The notes beneath the pieces were generated by a model. It made no database searches and had not been told where the DNA came from. It was given only the letters and a program-made list of their open reading frames with translations. The position numbers were made by a program, and so were the translations under genes. A DNA stretch of 64,000 nt from Ktedonobacterales bacterium (lineage in GTDB: Bacteria > Chloroflexota > Ktedonobacteria > Ktedonobacterales > Ktedonobacteraceae): the NCBI GenBank assembly GCA_027451525.1, contig DAIDJF010000020.1, positions 1-64,000 of the forward strand, read 5' to 3'. Shown here piece after piece: positions 54,657-63,523 of the stretch (positions within the stretch are counted from its first letter, which is position 1; each line of letters begins with the position of its first letter).

Positions 54657-55961
54657 CTATCGCGTCCAGACGCACTTTCCCTGCACCCATGTCTGCGCAA
54701 TGATCTGGGCCGACGCACCAAAGAACAGCATGTCGAGCAGGTCGTGCTCCGTCCAACCATGGAGCATGGGATGCGCAAGATCGATAGCAACAAAATCAGC
54801 CGCCATGCCAACGGCTAGCTCTCCCACTGCCTGCACACCTAACGCCCGTGCCCCCTGCCGTGTTCCGCACGCAAGCAGGAATGGCCCAGGTGAAGCCGTC
54901 TCTTCAGCAACCAGCACGCGCCGTCGCTGATAACGCATTCGTGCCGAGTATTCCGCCCAGCGCAACTCTTCGAGGGGGTCCAGGCGCGTGTTGCTATCCG
55001 AACCAATTGTAAGAGGAATTGCAGCAGCGACCAGTTCCGCATAGGGAGCTATGCCATCACCCAAATCGCCTTCCGTCGTTGGACATACACATACCGTTGC
55101 CTGATTGTGCGCCATAAGTTGTATTTCGTTCATATCCGCATGAGTGGCATGCACGATCGTCGTCAAAGGGCTTAAGGCATCAAAGCGTGCAAGTAGCTCT
55201 ATCGGCCTGCATCCATATGCAGCCTGACATTGTGCGATTTCGCTCACCTGCTCATCGGCATGAACATGCAGCGGTAAGTGATGCTGCTGGCAATATGCCG
55301 CGATACGACGAAACCACGGCTCTGGTACAGCACGCACCGAATGAGGAGCCAGCCCGACAGGCGCACCAGTGGCGCGCAGAGCATCTACCCGTGCGAGATA
55401 GGCATCAACCGAGGCATCACAAAAGCGTTGCTGCTCCTCCAGCGGTGCTTGCCCAAAACCACTTTGAGCATAGGCCGTCATGAGCAATACGACACGGATA
55501 CCGACTGATTGTGCAGCCGCGAGCAGTGCCTCCGCCATCGCATTTGGCATACTATAAGGTTGCCCATACGCTTGATGATGGACATAATGAAACTCGCCCA
55601 CAGTGGTATAGCCAGCCGCCAACATCTCACGGTAGGTATGTTGGGCTATCGCATACAGCGAATCAGGGGTGAGGCGTTGTGCCTCAGCATACATGGCTCT
55701 CCGCCATGTCCAAAACGTGTCCTGGCGCGAGAGTGGACGATGCGTATGACCACGCAAAGCACGCTGAAAGACATGACTATGAACATTGACGAACCCAGGC
55801 AACAGGGCCATCCCATTCAGCAGTTCTCCCGCCTCTACAGCCTGTGAAGAGCGCGGCGTAATAGAGACAATATCGCCTTGTTCATCAAGAGCAATAGCAA
55901 GATCGCGGCGTAAACCCTCGGCGGTATACACATACTCAGGTAGCAGATAGCGCATAGACAT
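54657..55961 (-). CDS. hutF: formimidoylglutamate deiminase-like amidohydrolase
   Basis: 434 aa amidohydrolase. The metal site is NVHSHVFQRALRG, HVHADEQ, VHATHAD and GSDSNTRLDPLEELRWAEY, with the HutF-type context PEYVYTAEGLRRD and EFHYVHHQ. HutF converts N-formimidoyl-glutamate to N-formylglutamate in histidine breakdown. No hutH, hutU or hutI is nearby, so related deaminase roles stay possible. It begins 25 bp after the CHAT-TPR stop on the same strand and may be its downstream operon partner. AGAGAGG precedes the ATG. Confidence 0.82.
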   Translation of the reverse strand: MSMRYLLPEYVYTAEGLRRDLAIALDEQGDIVSITPRSSQAVEAGELLNGMALLPGFVNVHSHVFQRALRGHTHRPLSRQDTFWTWRRAMYAEAQRLTPDSLYAIAQHTYREMLAAGYTTVGEFHYVHHQAYGQPYSMPNAMAEALLAAAQSVGIRVVLLMTAYAQSGFGQAPLEEQQRFCDASVDAYLARVDALRATGAPVGLAPHSVRAVPEPWFRRIAAYCQQHHLPLHVHADEQVSEIAQCQAAYGCRPIELLARFDALSPLTTIVHATHADMNEIQLMAHNQATVCVCPTTEGDLGDGIAPYAELVAAAIPLTIGSDSNTRLDPLEELRWAEYSARMRYQRRRVLVAEETASPGPFLLACGTRQGARALGVQAVGELAVGMAADFVAIDLAHPMLHGWTEHDLLDMLFFGASAQIIAQTWVQGKCVWTR

Positions 55962-55986
55962 GCCTCTCTCCGCATATCACTTGCGG

Positions 55987-58953
55987 TTAGGAGAGCGCGC
56001 CATAGTCGCCAATCAGGTGGAACGCTCCCCAAAAATAGGGATGCACACGGTACGGATGGACAGAAGTACGCGCACGCGCAATAAACGCGCGCTGCGCGCT
56101 GGCTAAGGCAGCCGCTTTTGTCTGCCGAGCCAACAGGGCTTGATAAAACATCGACATCAGTTCGGCACTGCTGGCATCATCCACCTTCCAAAGCGTAGGC
56201 AACAGTGAGGCCGCCCCTGCATAGAAGAAACCGCGTCCCAGGCCAATCACTTCATCAACGCCACGCACGACGGCACGTCCTGTCTCACACGCGCTTAACG
56301 TGACCAGAGAACAGGCATTGAGATTGAGGTTAAAGACCTCAATCGCATTCAGCGAGCGATCCGCTAGCTGAATATGCGAAAAATTTGGGGCATCCAGGCG
56401 GAAGAGACCATGCGCCGCAATATGCACAATGGGACTGCGCGCTCCATGCTCCCAGAGAAGCGACGTAGTTGCCGCCTCATCCAGCACGGGCGTAGTTCCA
56501 AGTTGTTGCGCAACGCCCTGTGCTTCTTGTACAGCAAAGGCTAATCGCCCACCATCTGAATGACCTAACACGAGTGAGTGCGTAAATGGTGTCCCTTTCA
56601 TCATAACACGTTGCCCCCGTTGACGGCAGATATCAAGCAGAGACGCACTCGGCAGATACGAGACATCAAACTGCTCAATCATAAATTGCACGCCATCAAA
56701 CAGGCAATGGAAAGGGAGATAGTGTAGCACACCATAAGGTACAACAATCAGATGCTCACAATCTGCCAGACGATGAGCAACAGGCTCTAGCAGGAGCGCG
56801 TGTAAGCGTTGCAAGAGGCCAAGACTATTCTCCTGCAGCCCAACATTGAATCCCGCACGAACACTGGCACGATCCCGTAAACCAGCAGCTTGCGCGGCCA
56901 GGTCGAGGTTTGCCTGCCAGAGCGACATCAGGCGTTCCAAACGTGGCACAGCCCCCATAATAGTATGGACCTCAATGCCGGAGCGCGAGAGCAAGAAGAG
57001 ATGGATATCCTGTTCACTCAGATAGTATTCGAGCAGCAGCGTTTTATGTTCCAGCGTGGACCAGAATGCGGAGACATCGGTATTGGTAGCTTGTATGCGC
57101 TGACGCGCAACCAGATCGCCCACTGAGCGCACCTGCATCTGTTCCAGCAAACGTTCAATTTGCCGCTCTCGACTCTGCATCTCCTGTCGAGCTTGCTCTG
57201 GGGCTGTACTGCGTAAACGCATAATAGCAGTATCGCTGAGATTGACCTCTTGCTCTGTCTCATAGACTATCGAACTAAACCACGCCAACTCCTCACGCAG
57301 ACGTGAGAGATCGCCTAGAATGGCCTCGCCCGCCTTATCACCAGCCCGCAAACGGATGTCAATATTGTTGCGTAGATAATCGCCCAGGACACGTGACTTG
57401 GCCTTCTCGACATAGGTAAGAGCCTGTTCAGCTTGACCGCGTTTAAGAGCCAATGTGATTGCACGCTGATAGAGGCCACCTTTGTCCTCGAGAAAACTGG
57501 TACGCTCGTCCAATACAAGACGGCTCTGCACCTCGTCAATGCCGTGAATGGCGCGCTCATAGTAGCGAGCGGCAGCATCCGAATCGCCACGCTGCTCAGC
57601 TAACTGACCCAGGAAGTCCTCGCACCGATATTTCAGATCGAGCAATTCTTGACCACGTGCGATATCAAGGGAATTATTGCATAACTCCTGCGCGGTAACA
57701 CTATTGCCCATTGCAGCGGCAAGACGAGCTTGCAAAAGCATGGCACGTGCAAGCTGGGGTAAATCTTCCTGCGCCGCGAAGATATCGGCGACATGTTGCG
57801 CCTCCCGCTTGCTCATCTCTAGCTGTTTGTCCGCGAAGTACAATTCGGCTCGATGCAAACGCGCCAAAGCAGCCAGACGCACAATACCAAGCCCCTCCAA
57901 CAGATCGCTGGCCTCCTGTAACATCTCCTCTGCATCGTGGAAATCGCCATCCAAAGTAGCCGCCACCGCCTGATGCATCAACGAGCGCGCCAGATTATCG
58001 CGTTGCCCAGGTACGGTACGAAAATAACGCACGGTTTCACTTGCCAGGTCATACGCTTCACGAATACGGTTAAGCCGAATCTGGCACAGACACATCTGCT
58101 GCGCGACTTCAGCCGCTGAGGAGTCCACGTGATGTTTGAGAAAAAGGGCACGGCTCTGATTGAAGAGCCGTAGAGCATAGCTGTAGTGACCAAGTGTGGC
58201 GTAGCACTCGGCTATATTGAGGTCTTCACGAGCCACGGATATTTCCTCACGCTCGCCATGCGCAACAAATGTAGCACGCGCCTCTTCATGCAGACCAATC
58301 GCTTCACGCAAACGCCCCTGTGCCGCCAACGTCAGGGCTTTATTACCTTTAGCACGGGCTATATGTAGCTCCGCATTCCCCTCATAGCGTTGATAGCTCT
58401 CGATAGCCCGATCAAAGAGGCGAAGGGCCTGATCGTAATGACCAAGATCATAATTAATAATCGCGGCATTCGCGTCGATCTGTCCGGCGCGCAATAGTTT
58501 TTTGTGACGCATAAAAATGGTATAAGCTGCTTCGGCATCACGCAAAGCTTCGCTCGTGCGATTGAGCCGCAAACAAGCACTGACGCGCCCAACGCGTGTG
58601 CGTGCCCAACTCACCTCATCATGAATCGCCAGAAATTCCTCACCCGCTGCATCAAGAAACGGGAGTGCATCCTCATCGCGATTCATACGCCGTAGGGCGT
58701 CACCCCGCGCCATCAGTCCTTGTGCATAGTAATATCTGTTATGCGTTAAGTCAGCAACATAGAGCAGCAAACCAGAAAGTTTGAAGGACTGTGAGACATC
58801 ACTGATCCAACTTCGGTCTGCTGCTTTTTTGAGGTAATGGACAAGAGTATCACACTCGTCTTCCGCCAGATGGATAACCATTCCCTGGAGGAGACGCTTC
58901 CCACGCTCCTCGTCCATTGTTTGGAGCTGAGCAACAAATTCTTGAGGCGTCAT
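55987..58953 (-). CDS. TPR-CHAT caspase-like protease
   Basis: 988 aa. Residues 1 to about 560 hold many TPR-like helical repeats (AIINYDLGHYDQALRLFDRAIESYQRY, LNIAECYATLGHYSYALRLFNQSRALF). A coiled-coil region follows near 540-640, then a C-terminal CHAT domain of about 300 residues. The protease dyad is intact: His848 in HIAAHGLF (56410-56412) and Cys889 in LSACETG. CHAT proteins are separase/caspase-like proteases; the TPRs likely bind a partner. It is last of three genes after the sigma and zinc-finger genes, 56 bp behind the latter. The substrate is unknown; the neighbouring zinc-finger protein is a natural candidate. Confidence 0.9.
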   Translation of the reverse strand: MTPQEFVAQLQTMDEERGKRLLQGMVIHLAEDECDTLVHYLKKAADRSWISDVSQSFKLSGLLLYVADLTHNRYYYAQGLMARGDALRRMNRDEDALPFLDAAGEEFLAIHDEVSWARTRVGRVSACLRLNRTSEALRDAEAAYTIFMRHKKLLRAGQIDANAAIINYDLGHYDQALRLFDRAIESYQRYEGNAELHIARAKGNKALTLAAQGRLREAIGLHEEARATFVAHGEREEISVAREDLNIAECYATLGHYSYALRLFNQSRALFLKHHVDSSAAEVAQQMCLCQIRLNRIREAYDLASETVRYFRTVPGQRDNLARSLMHQAVAATLDGDFHDAEEMLQEASDLLEGLGIVRLAALARLHRAELYFADKQLEMSKREAQHVADIFAAQEDLPQLARAMLLQARLAAAMGNSVTAQELCNNSLDIARGQELLDLKYRCEDFLGQLAEQRGDSDAAARYYERAIHGIDEVQSRLVLDERTSFLEDKGGLYQRAITLALKRGQAEQALTYVEKAKSRVLGDYLRNNIDIRLRAGDKAGEAILGDLSRLREELAWFSSIVYETEQEVNLSDTAIMRLRSTAPEQARQEMQSRERQIERLLEQMQVRSVGDLVARQRIQATNTDVSAFWSTLEHKTLLLEYYLSEQDIHLFLLSRSGIEVHTIMGAVPRLERLMSLWQANLDLAAQAAGLRDRASVRAGFNVGLQENSLGLLQRLHALLLEPVAHRLADCEHLIVVPYGVLHYLPFHCLFDGVQFMIEQFDVSYLPSASLLDICRQRGQRVMMKGTPFTHSLVLGHSDGGRLAFAVQEAQGVAQQLGTTPVLDEAATTSLLWEHGARSPIVHIAAHGLFRLDAPNFSHIQLADRSLNAIEVFNLNLNACSLVTLSACETGRAVVRGVDEVIGLGRGFFYAGAASLLPTLWKVDDASSAELMSMFYQALLARQTKAAALASAQRAFIARARTSVHPYRVHPYFWGAFHLIGDYGALS

Positions 58954-59009
58954 TGAAACTTTTTTTCATGTGCATACGTCGGGAGAGGACGCGGAGTCTC
59001 ACGCCCTCT

Positions 59010-59837
59010 CTATTCCTCAGCCGTTACCGCAATCTGCTCAATCACGACCATACCTTCGGGGAACTGCATCTCTAGTGTATAGGTTGCAGGTTCGACGGTA
59101 GGAAAGACGAAATTGCCCAGGTCATCAATGTTTTGCAGATATACTGCTTGTGCAGTGGATGACAGTCGCACAGGCGTACCTTCTAATGCCTGCAAGCTGG
59201 CACCGTCACGTGTCACAAAACCAATAAGCTGCAAGGCATCATGACGATGCAGTCCGCTGGCAAGTTGCAGCGAGATTTGCATATTTTCAGCCGCATATTT
59301 GCGCGGCCAGGACGATGTCTGCGCCTCTGCGCCACGTACAACACCCAGACGCGGTGCTGGCGGGATGAGCATTGCGACAATGCGCCGCATGCCTTCCTGT
59401 GACTGCTCAACCAACTGTTCCAATACGCGCTTCGCCTCTTGAACAGGACGATGGTTATTTGTGGCGGGACGAACAGCAACCCGTACCTGCGGCAACGTAA
59501 CCGGCTCAGCCAACATCGGATCATTGGCAAGAAATTGGTTGAGGGCGGCAACTTCAGCAGTACACAACACACATGTGCTGAGATGCTGTTGCACCGTCAC
59601 CATCTCTATCTTGCTTAACAAACCCAATTGATATTCGCCAAGCTGCTGATTCGGTGGGCAATCCCATCTATATAGCGTTTTAGTTAATTTTTGGTCCATT
59701 CGCTGATAAGCCGCTAATCGAGACGCGCAATACTGGCAGCCCGCAAGGTGCTGCCCGACTGCGGGTCGTACCTTTTCTCCCCCCAGATAGGCGAGTAGCT
59801 CTTCATCGCGAATAGCCCCCGGTTCACTACACTCCAT
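59010..59837 (-). CDS. soluble anti-sigma-like protein with two H-x3-C-x2-C zinc motifs
   Basis: 275 aa. Two zinc-finger anti-sigma modules: H30-x3-C34-x2-C37 (QHLAGCQYC) and H85-x3-C89-x2-C92 (QHLSTCVLC), each preceded by the helix typical of zf-HC2 domains (DEELLAYLGG; GEYQLGLLSK). Residues 100-180 are a helical linker, and 200-275 look like an Ig-like carboxypeptidase-regulatory/SpaA-type domain. No TM segment is seen, unlike the anti-sigma at 7559-9061. It should be cytoplasmic. AAAGGAAA precedes the ATG. It lies between the sigma and CHAT genes, so it probably regulates the sigma factor. Confidence 0.78.
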   Translation of the reverse strand: MECSEPGAIRDEELLAYLGGEKVRPAVGQHLAGCQYCASRLAAYQRMDQKLTKTLYRWDCPPNQQLGEYQLGLLSKIEMVTVQQHLSTCVLCTAEVAALNQFLANDPMLAEPVTLPQVRVAVRPATNNHRPVQEAKRVLEQLVEQSQEGMRRIVAMLIPPAPRLGVVRGAEAQTSSWPRKYAAENMQISLQLASGLHRHDALQLIGFVTRDGASLQALEGTPVRLSSTAQAVYLQNIDDLGNFVFPTVEPATYTLEMQFPEGMVVIEQIAVTAEE

Positions 59838-60056
59838 GAGCGTTTCCTTTAGTTAAACTTAGGATACTGGTCCACTAAACTATGCTAGCCAATAACATAG
59901 CCCAGGTTGAGCGTCAGAAGCGTTCAGCAACTCTCCCCATGTCACTAGCCGCACCTGTTACCTGTTGCCTGGGAACCATTGATTTCTTTATTTGAATAAA
60001 CGAGGCTTCCAGCTATTTTAGCATCCTCTGCCGCATATAGCTTTTCTTTAGTATGG

Positions 60057-60815
60057 CTACTGGTAACGAAACAGGTTTTGCAAACGGCGATTACGCCGCA
60101 AACGCTCCAACACATTGCGTTTAATGCGGTAGACATCATCTACAGTTGGAAAGAGACGGCGATGCTGACCACTAATTTCACTAGGTTTCATACCATGTAC
60201 ATAGGCAAGGTAAATTAAAACGCGCTCGTCCTCGCCGTTAAGCTCTTCCTGAATAACCTGCCACAGCCCTTGCGCAGAAATGCTCGATACGACATCATCG
60301 GCGGGATCATCAGTAGCAGGCTCTTGCTCAATAAGTTCTATCGTTTCCTCGTATTGGCGCGACTGACGCGAACGCACTTCGTCAGCAACAACGCTATGCA
60401 CGCACATTTTTAGATATTTTAAGATAGCCGCCAACGAATCAAAGTTTTGCATCTTGGTGGGGGTTAACGCCTGCGCGAACTTTGCAAACGCGGCATTGAC
60501 TAGCGGTCCGCTCCCTTCATGACCAAGCAATGGGGCAACACTCTGGTGCTGTGTCACCCAGGTCAATACGAGCGGCGCATACTGTTGATAAATACAAGCC
60601 CAGGCATCCTCGTCGCGCTTCATAATCGCGCGCCGAAACAGCTCAAGACAGTAGCGATCATTTGAGGCATTCTGCTTGAGAAATTTATTTGTCTCTTCCG
60701 CGCAACAACGAGCTAACTCGTTGACAGATAATAGCTCCGGTTGCGCCCCTTTTTCGCCCTGCCCTCTCATACCTGGCTGCGAACCCAATGGTTGAGAGAG
60801 GTTCCGAGACTCCAT
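60057..60815 (-). CDS. sigma-70 family (ECF-like) sigma factor
   Basis: About 252 aa from ATG 60815 (MESRNLSQ), with GGGAGC upstream; a frame reaching 60896 extends into the promoter. A 75-residue N-terminal extension precedes sigma region 2 (LELFRRAIMKRDEDAWACIYQQYAPLVLTWV, LKYLKMCVHSVVADEVRSRQSRQ). An acidic linker follows, then region 4 (VIQEELNGEDERVLIYLAYVHGMKPSEISGQHRRLFPTVDDVYRIKRNVLERLRRN). Region 2 is divergent, so promoter recognition may be unusual. It heads the sigma, zinc-finger, CHAT-TPR gene cluster; the gap to the next gene is 219 bp. Confidence 0.8.
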   Translation of the reverse strand: MESRNLSQPLGSQPGMRGQGEKGAQPELLSVNELARCCAEETNKFLKQNASNDRYCLELFRRAIMKRDEDAWACIYQQYAPLVLTWVTQHQSVAPLLGHEGSGPLVNAAFAKFAQALTPTKMQNFDSLAAILKYLKMCVHSVVADEVRSRQSRQYEETIELIEQEPATDDPADDVVSSISAQGLWQVIQEELNGEDERVLIYLAYVHGMKPSEISGQHRRLFPTVDDVYRIKRNVLERLRRNRRLQNLFRYQ

Positions 60816-60867
60816 CGACGATAGCTCCCTACTACAGATGACTAAACCGTTCTCGATGCATTCATGC

Positions 60868-60896
60868 AGTATAGCATGAGTGGCACATGGGTACAA
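60868..60896 (-). promoter_or_regulatory. promoter of the sigma / zinc-finger / CHAT cluster
   Basis: On the minus strand TTGTAC (60896-60891), a 17 bp spacer and TATACT (60873-60868). The leader to ATG 60815 is about 45-50 nt. It looks like a housekeeping promoter rather than an ECF one. Confidence 0.55.
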
Positions 60897-61082
60897 GCTC
60901 TATAGAAGAGTATATGCATAGCAAAACACAACTTCGGCTTATTATCGCATGTTTACATATCGAAAAGCCAGAAGGCGGTACCAACGAACATTCTGCCACG
61001 TGTATGCTAAGAGCAACTTTTTGAACAGAAAAGACATTTTCTGAAATGCGATTAGCCATATTGGGCTAACTACAACAGGTAT

Positions 61083-61111
61083 TTGTCAAGTATTTTGCTT
61101 TGTGATATGCT
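61083..61111 (+). promoter_or_regulatory. promoter of the PATAN-Cache operon
   Basis: TTGTCA (61083-61088), a 17 bp spacer and TATGCT (61106-61111), with the ATG about 80 nt downstream. Confidence 0.5.
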
Positions 61112-61193
61112 TTCATAGCCCAATCTTATTAAAGCAACAACAGGCAATAGAATAAGATGATAGTTGCCACATTTCGTCCAGAGACGGAGTAGC

Positions 61194-61799
61194 ATGTTCA
61201 TGTCAGAGCAGCGAGGAATCGCGACCGATAAACTTGCCAATGTTATCCAGGTTATCCAACTCGGACGTAAAACAGGTATATTACAGGTTGAACGAGGAGA
61301 AGGAACTAAACTGGAAACAGGCTCCATTACTTTTATGCAGGGGCAAATCACCCATGCCAGTAGTGGAACACGCTCTAGCCAGGCGGCGTTGGTCTGGCTC
61401 AATACATGGAATGCATGCCGCTTTACCTTTACGCCCACAGAACCGGAACGCCTGACAGGGCCGCTTTCGGCCTTGCCCCACACGCCAAAGGGTGCGCCTT
61501 CACAAGAGAAATTCCCACCTCTTTCTGCTCCACCTTCTCCAGTGCGCCCCTCACAACAACTTAACAACTCACAAGGAACGCCTTCACCAGCAATGCGCAT
61601 TCCTTATCGCACTTGCCCAATTGACGAGGCCCAACGCCGCCTGGCACAGGCCGGGCTTTCACGTACACATCGGCATCTGTTTCTGCTTGTTGACGGACAT
61701 CGCTCCTTGCCTGAACTGGTTCGTCTCATTGGAAGAAAACCGGAAGAGGTACAGAAATTGCTGTACGATCTTGAGTATATTGGTGTTCTCCATTCATAA
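61194..61799 (+). CDS. PATAN (DUF4388) signalling protein
   Basis: About 201 aa. GGAG at 61186-61189 lies 4 nt before ATG 61194 and 10 nt before ATG 61200, so either may start. The N-terminal 90 residues (LANVIQVIQLGRKTGILQVER, GSITFMQGQITHASSG) are the PATAN/DUF4388 domain, common in bacterial two-component and small-GTPase signalling. A Pro/Ser linker follows, then a winged-helix-like end (RTHRHLFLLVDGHRSLPELVRLIGRKPEEVQKLLYDLEYIGVL). It is 26 bp before the Cache receptor gene and probably acts with it. Confidence 0.82.
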   Translation: MFMSEQRGIATDKLANVIQVIQLGRKTGILQVERGEGTKLETGSITFMQGQITHASSGTRSSQAALVWLNTWNACRFTFTPTEPERLTGPLSALPHTPKGAPSQEKFPPLSAPPSPVRPSQQLNNSQGTPSPAMRIPYRTCPIDEAQRRLAQAGLSRTHRHLFLLVDGHRSLPELVRLIGRKPEEVQKLLYDLEYIGVLHS

Positions 61800-61825
61800 T
61801 ACCTATCAAAGGATGGTTTATTCTC

Positions 61826-63328
61826 ATGGCGCGAAAAGAGTTGGCCCCTCTACAACGGAGGCGGTTCTCCCTCTCCGTACGTTTTTCCGTACTGCTCGTT
61901 ATAGCCGCTATTGTGCCACTGCTCATTACGCTCGTCATCAGCGAATTGCAGGCACGCCCAGCCCTCATCGCTCAAGCCAACACCGCTATGGCAAGCGACG
62001 TGAAAACACGTGTACAATTAATTGACACCTACTTTAACGAGCGCATGCTTGATGCGCAAACATTAGGACAGGTCCCATCTGTCCAAACCTTTCTCGCTGC
62101 TCAACCCGGTTCCATTGGCTATCAAAGCCTGGCTATCCATGCTACGTATGCCCTGGGCGCAGGTGCTTTTCGTGACAAACACTATACCACGTGGTCGATG
62201 TTTGATCCGCAAGGCAATTTGCGCTTATTCTACCCGACAAAACCAGCGTTACATGGTAAAACAATCGTGCCACAAGAAGATTTGCAGGCCGTACAAGCAG
62301 GCAAAACCTTCATTTCTCCCGTCTACTATTCCCCTGCTACACATGAAGCATCGGTAAATATCTACTCACCAATTGTTGACGCGACAACGCATACCTTCTT
62401 GGGCTTTATCCGCGCCGATCTCAAGCTCGACTACATCTGGAATATCGTCCACGATGATATTCATAATGGACAGGGAAGCTATGCCTTCATCCTGAATAAC
62501 GAGGGCGTGCGCATCGCCGATAGCAGCTCTAACAATCTTTTTACTAGCGTGCAGCATCTTACAGCCACCCAACAACAACTTATCAGTCAAGAACAACGCT
62601 ACGGTTCCACAGAAGCTGTACCCGTGATTACCGATCGGGCACTTGCCAGTAAGCTCAATTTAGGCACGCCAACAGCGTTTCAAACACAGCCAACCGGCAA
62701 GAATGAGCCATTTCAGGTTGCGGCGCAAGCTACTTCGGTTGTTCCCTGGACTTACTTTGCGCTTAGCCCAGTTAACACTGTCACCGCCGTCGCTAACAAT
62801 CAGCTCTTCTTTACGCTCCTTATCGCGTTCGCTATTCTTGTACTGGCCGCACTCGGCGGTTTAATCCTCGGACGGCGCGTTACTCAGCCCATCCTCGATT
62901 CGGTGGATTCGCTACGCAATAGCAGCCAGGCGTTGAGTGCGCTGGCAACACGCCAGAGAGATGCTTCGGCGGAACAGATGTGGGTAGTAGACTCGTCACA
63001 GGTTGGTTTACAATCCGTGCAATACTACACTGAAGCAACGCAGGTTGCAACAAACCAATTAAAAGATATTAGCAAAGAATTAGCCCAAAACTGGCACGCA
63101 ATGGATGAAAGACGAGTCTACGCCTTGCTAGAGCGCATAGTAGCCGCCACCCAATATATTGAGCAGGCCGCCCAATACCAACATACCAGTAACCAGAAGC
63201 TCTCGACCGCGCTAAAAGTCGCTACGCAGGTGACGGAACAACTGGCATTAGGCGCGACATCCGCAACAGATGCGGCTACGCAACTGGAGCAGGTTGTAAA
63301 ACAGTTGCGCTATGTGGTCGGAAAATAG
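61826..63328 (+). CDS. dCache-HAMP receptor without output domain
   Basis: 500 aa. TM1 is near residues 18-40 (SVLLVIAAIVPLLITLVISEL), then a large extracytoplasmic dCache-type ligand domain to about 325 (YTTWSMFDPQGNLRLF, SPVYYSPATHEASVNIYSPIVD, SYAFILNNEGVRIADSS). TM2 is LFFTLLIAFAILVLAALGGLIL and a HAMP-like segment RRVTQPILDSVDSLR follows. The last 130 residues are coiled coil with no kinase, cyclase or MCP signature. The output may be through the PATAN protein encoded just upstream. The ATG follows a weak AAAGGAT site. Confidence 0.85.
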   Translation: MARKELAPLQRRRFSLSVRFSVLLVIAAIVPLLITLVISELQARPALIAQANTAMASDVKTRVQLIDTYFNERMLDAQTLGQVPSVQTFLAAQPGSIGYQSLAIHATYALGAGAFRDKHYTTWSMFDPQGNLRLFYPTKPALHGKTIVPQEDLQAVQAGKTFISPVYYSPATHEASVNIYSPIVDATTHTFLGFIRADLKLDYIWNIVHDDIHNGQGSYAFILNNEGVRIADSSSNNLFTSVQHLTATQQQLISQEQRYGSTEAVPVITDRALASKLNLGTPTAFQTQPTGKNEPFQVAAQATSVVPWTYFALSPVNTVTAVANNQLFFTLLIAFAILVLAALGGLILGRRVTQPILDSVDSLRNSSQALSALATRQRDASAEQMWVVDSSQVGLQSVQYYTEATQVATNQLKDISKELAQNWHAMDERRVYALLERIVAATQYIEQAAQYQHTSNQKLSTALKVATQVTEQLALGATSATDAATQLEQVVKQLRYVVGK

Positions 63329-63382
63329 TATAAATGGTATTCGCACAATTAGAGATATATAGATCGGTAGATGTTCTATCTA

Positions 63383-63429
63383 GTGTCCATCTTAATAACT
63401 GACATAGAGAACGTTATTAAGATGGACAC
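63383..63429. terminator. 17 bp hairpin after the Cache receptor gene
   Basis: Arms 63383-63399 and 63413-63429 are exact complements with a 13 nt loop, 54 bp after the stop codon. No U-tract. Confidence 0.6.
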
Positions 63430-63523
63430 CTATGATCTCACATGTCAGAAACTTAAAAACAGGGAACTCACGCATGTCCATATCTGGTAGGTACCTATAC
63501 TATCCCGCAGGAAGGAACACGTT

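Larger units (their letters stand above)
60816..61193. other. 378 bp divergent promoter region
   Basis: No gene. It holds the sigma-gene promoter at 60868-60896 on the minus strand and the PATAN-gene promoter at 61083-61111 on the plus strand. The middle is A+T-rich without repeats that I could see. Confidence 0.55.

Noticed and set aside
55987-60896. Type III-E CRISPR (Craspase) locus
   Set aside because: TPR-CHAT and a sigma factor are present but no repeats, no Cas7-11 and no Csx30-like gene; only an analogy is claimed.
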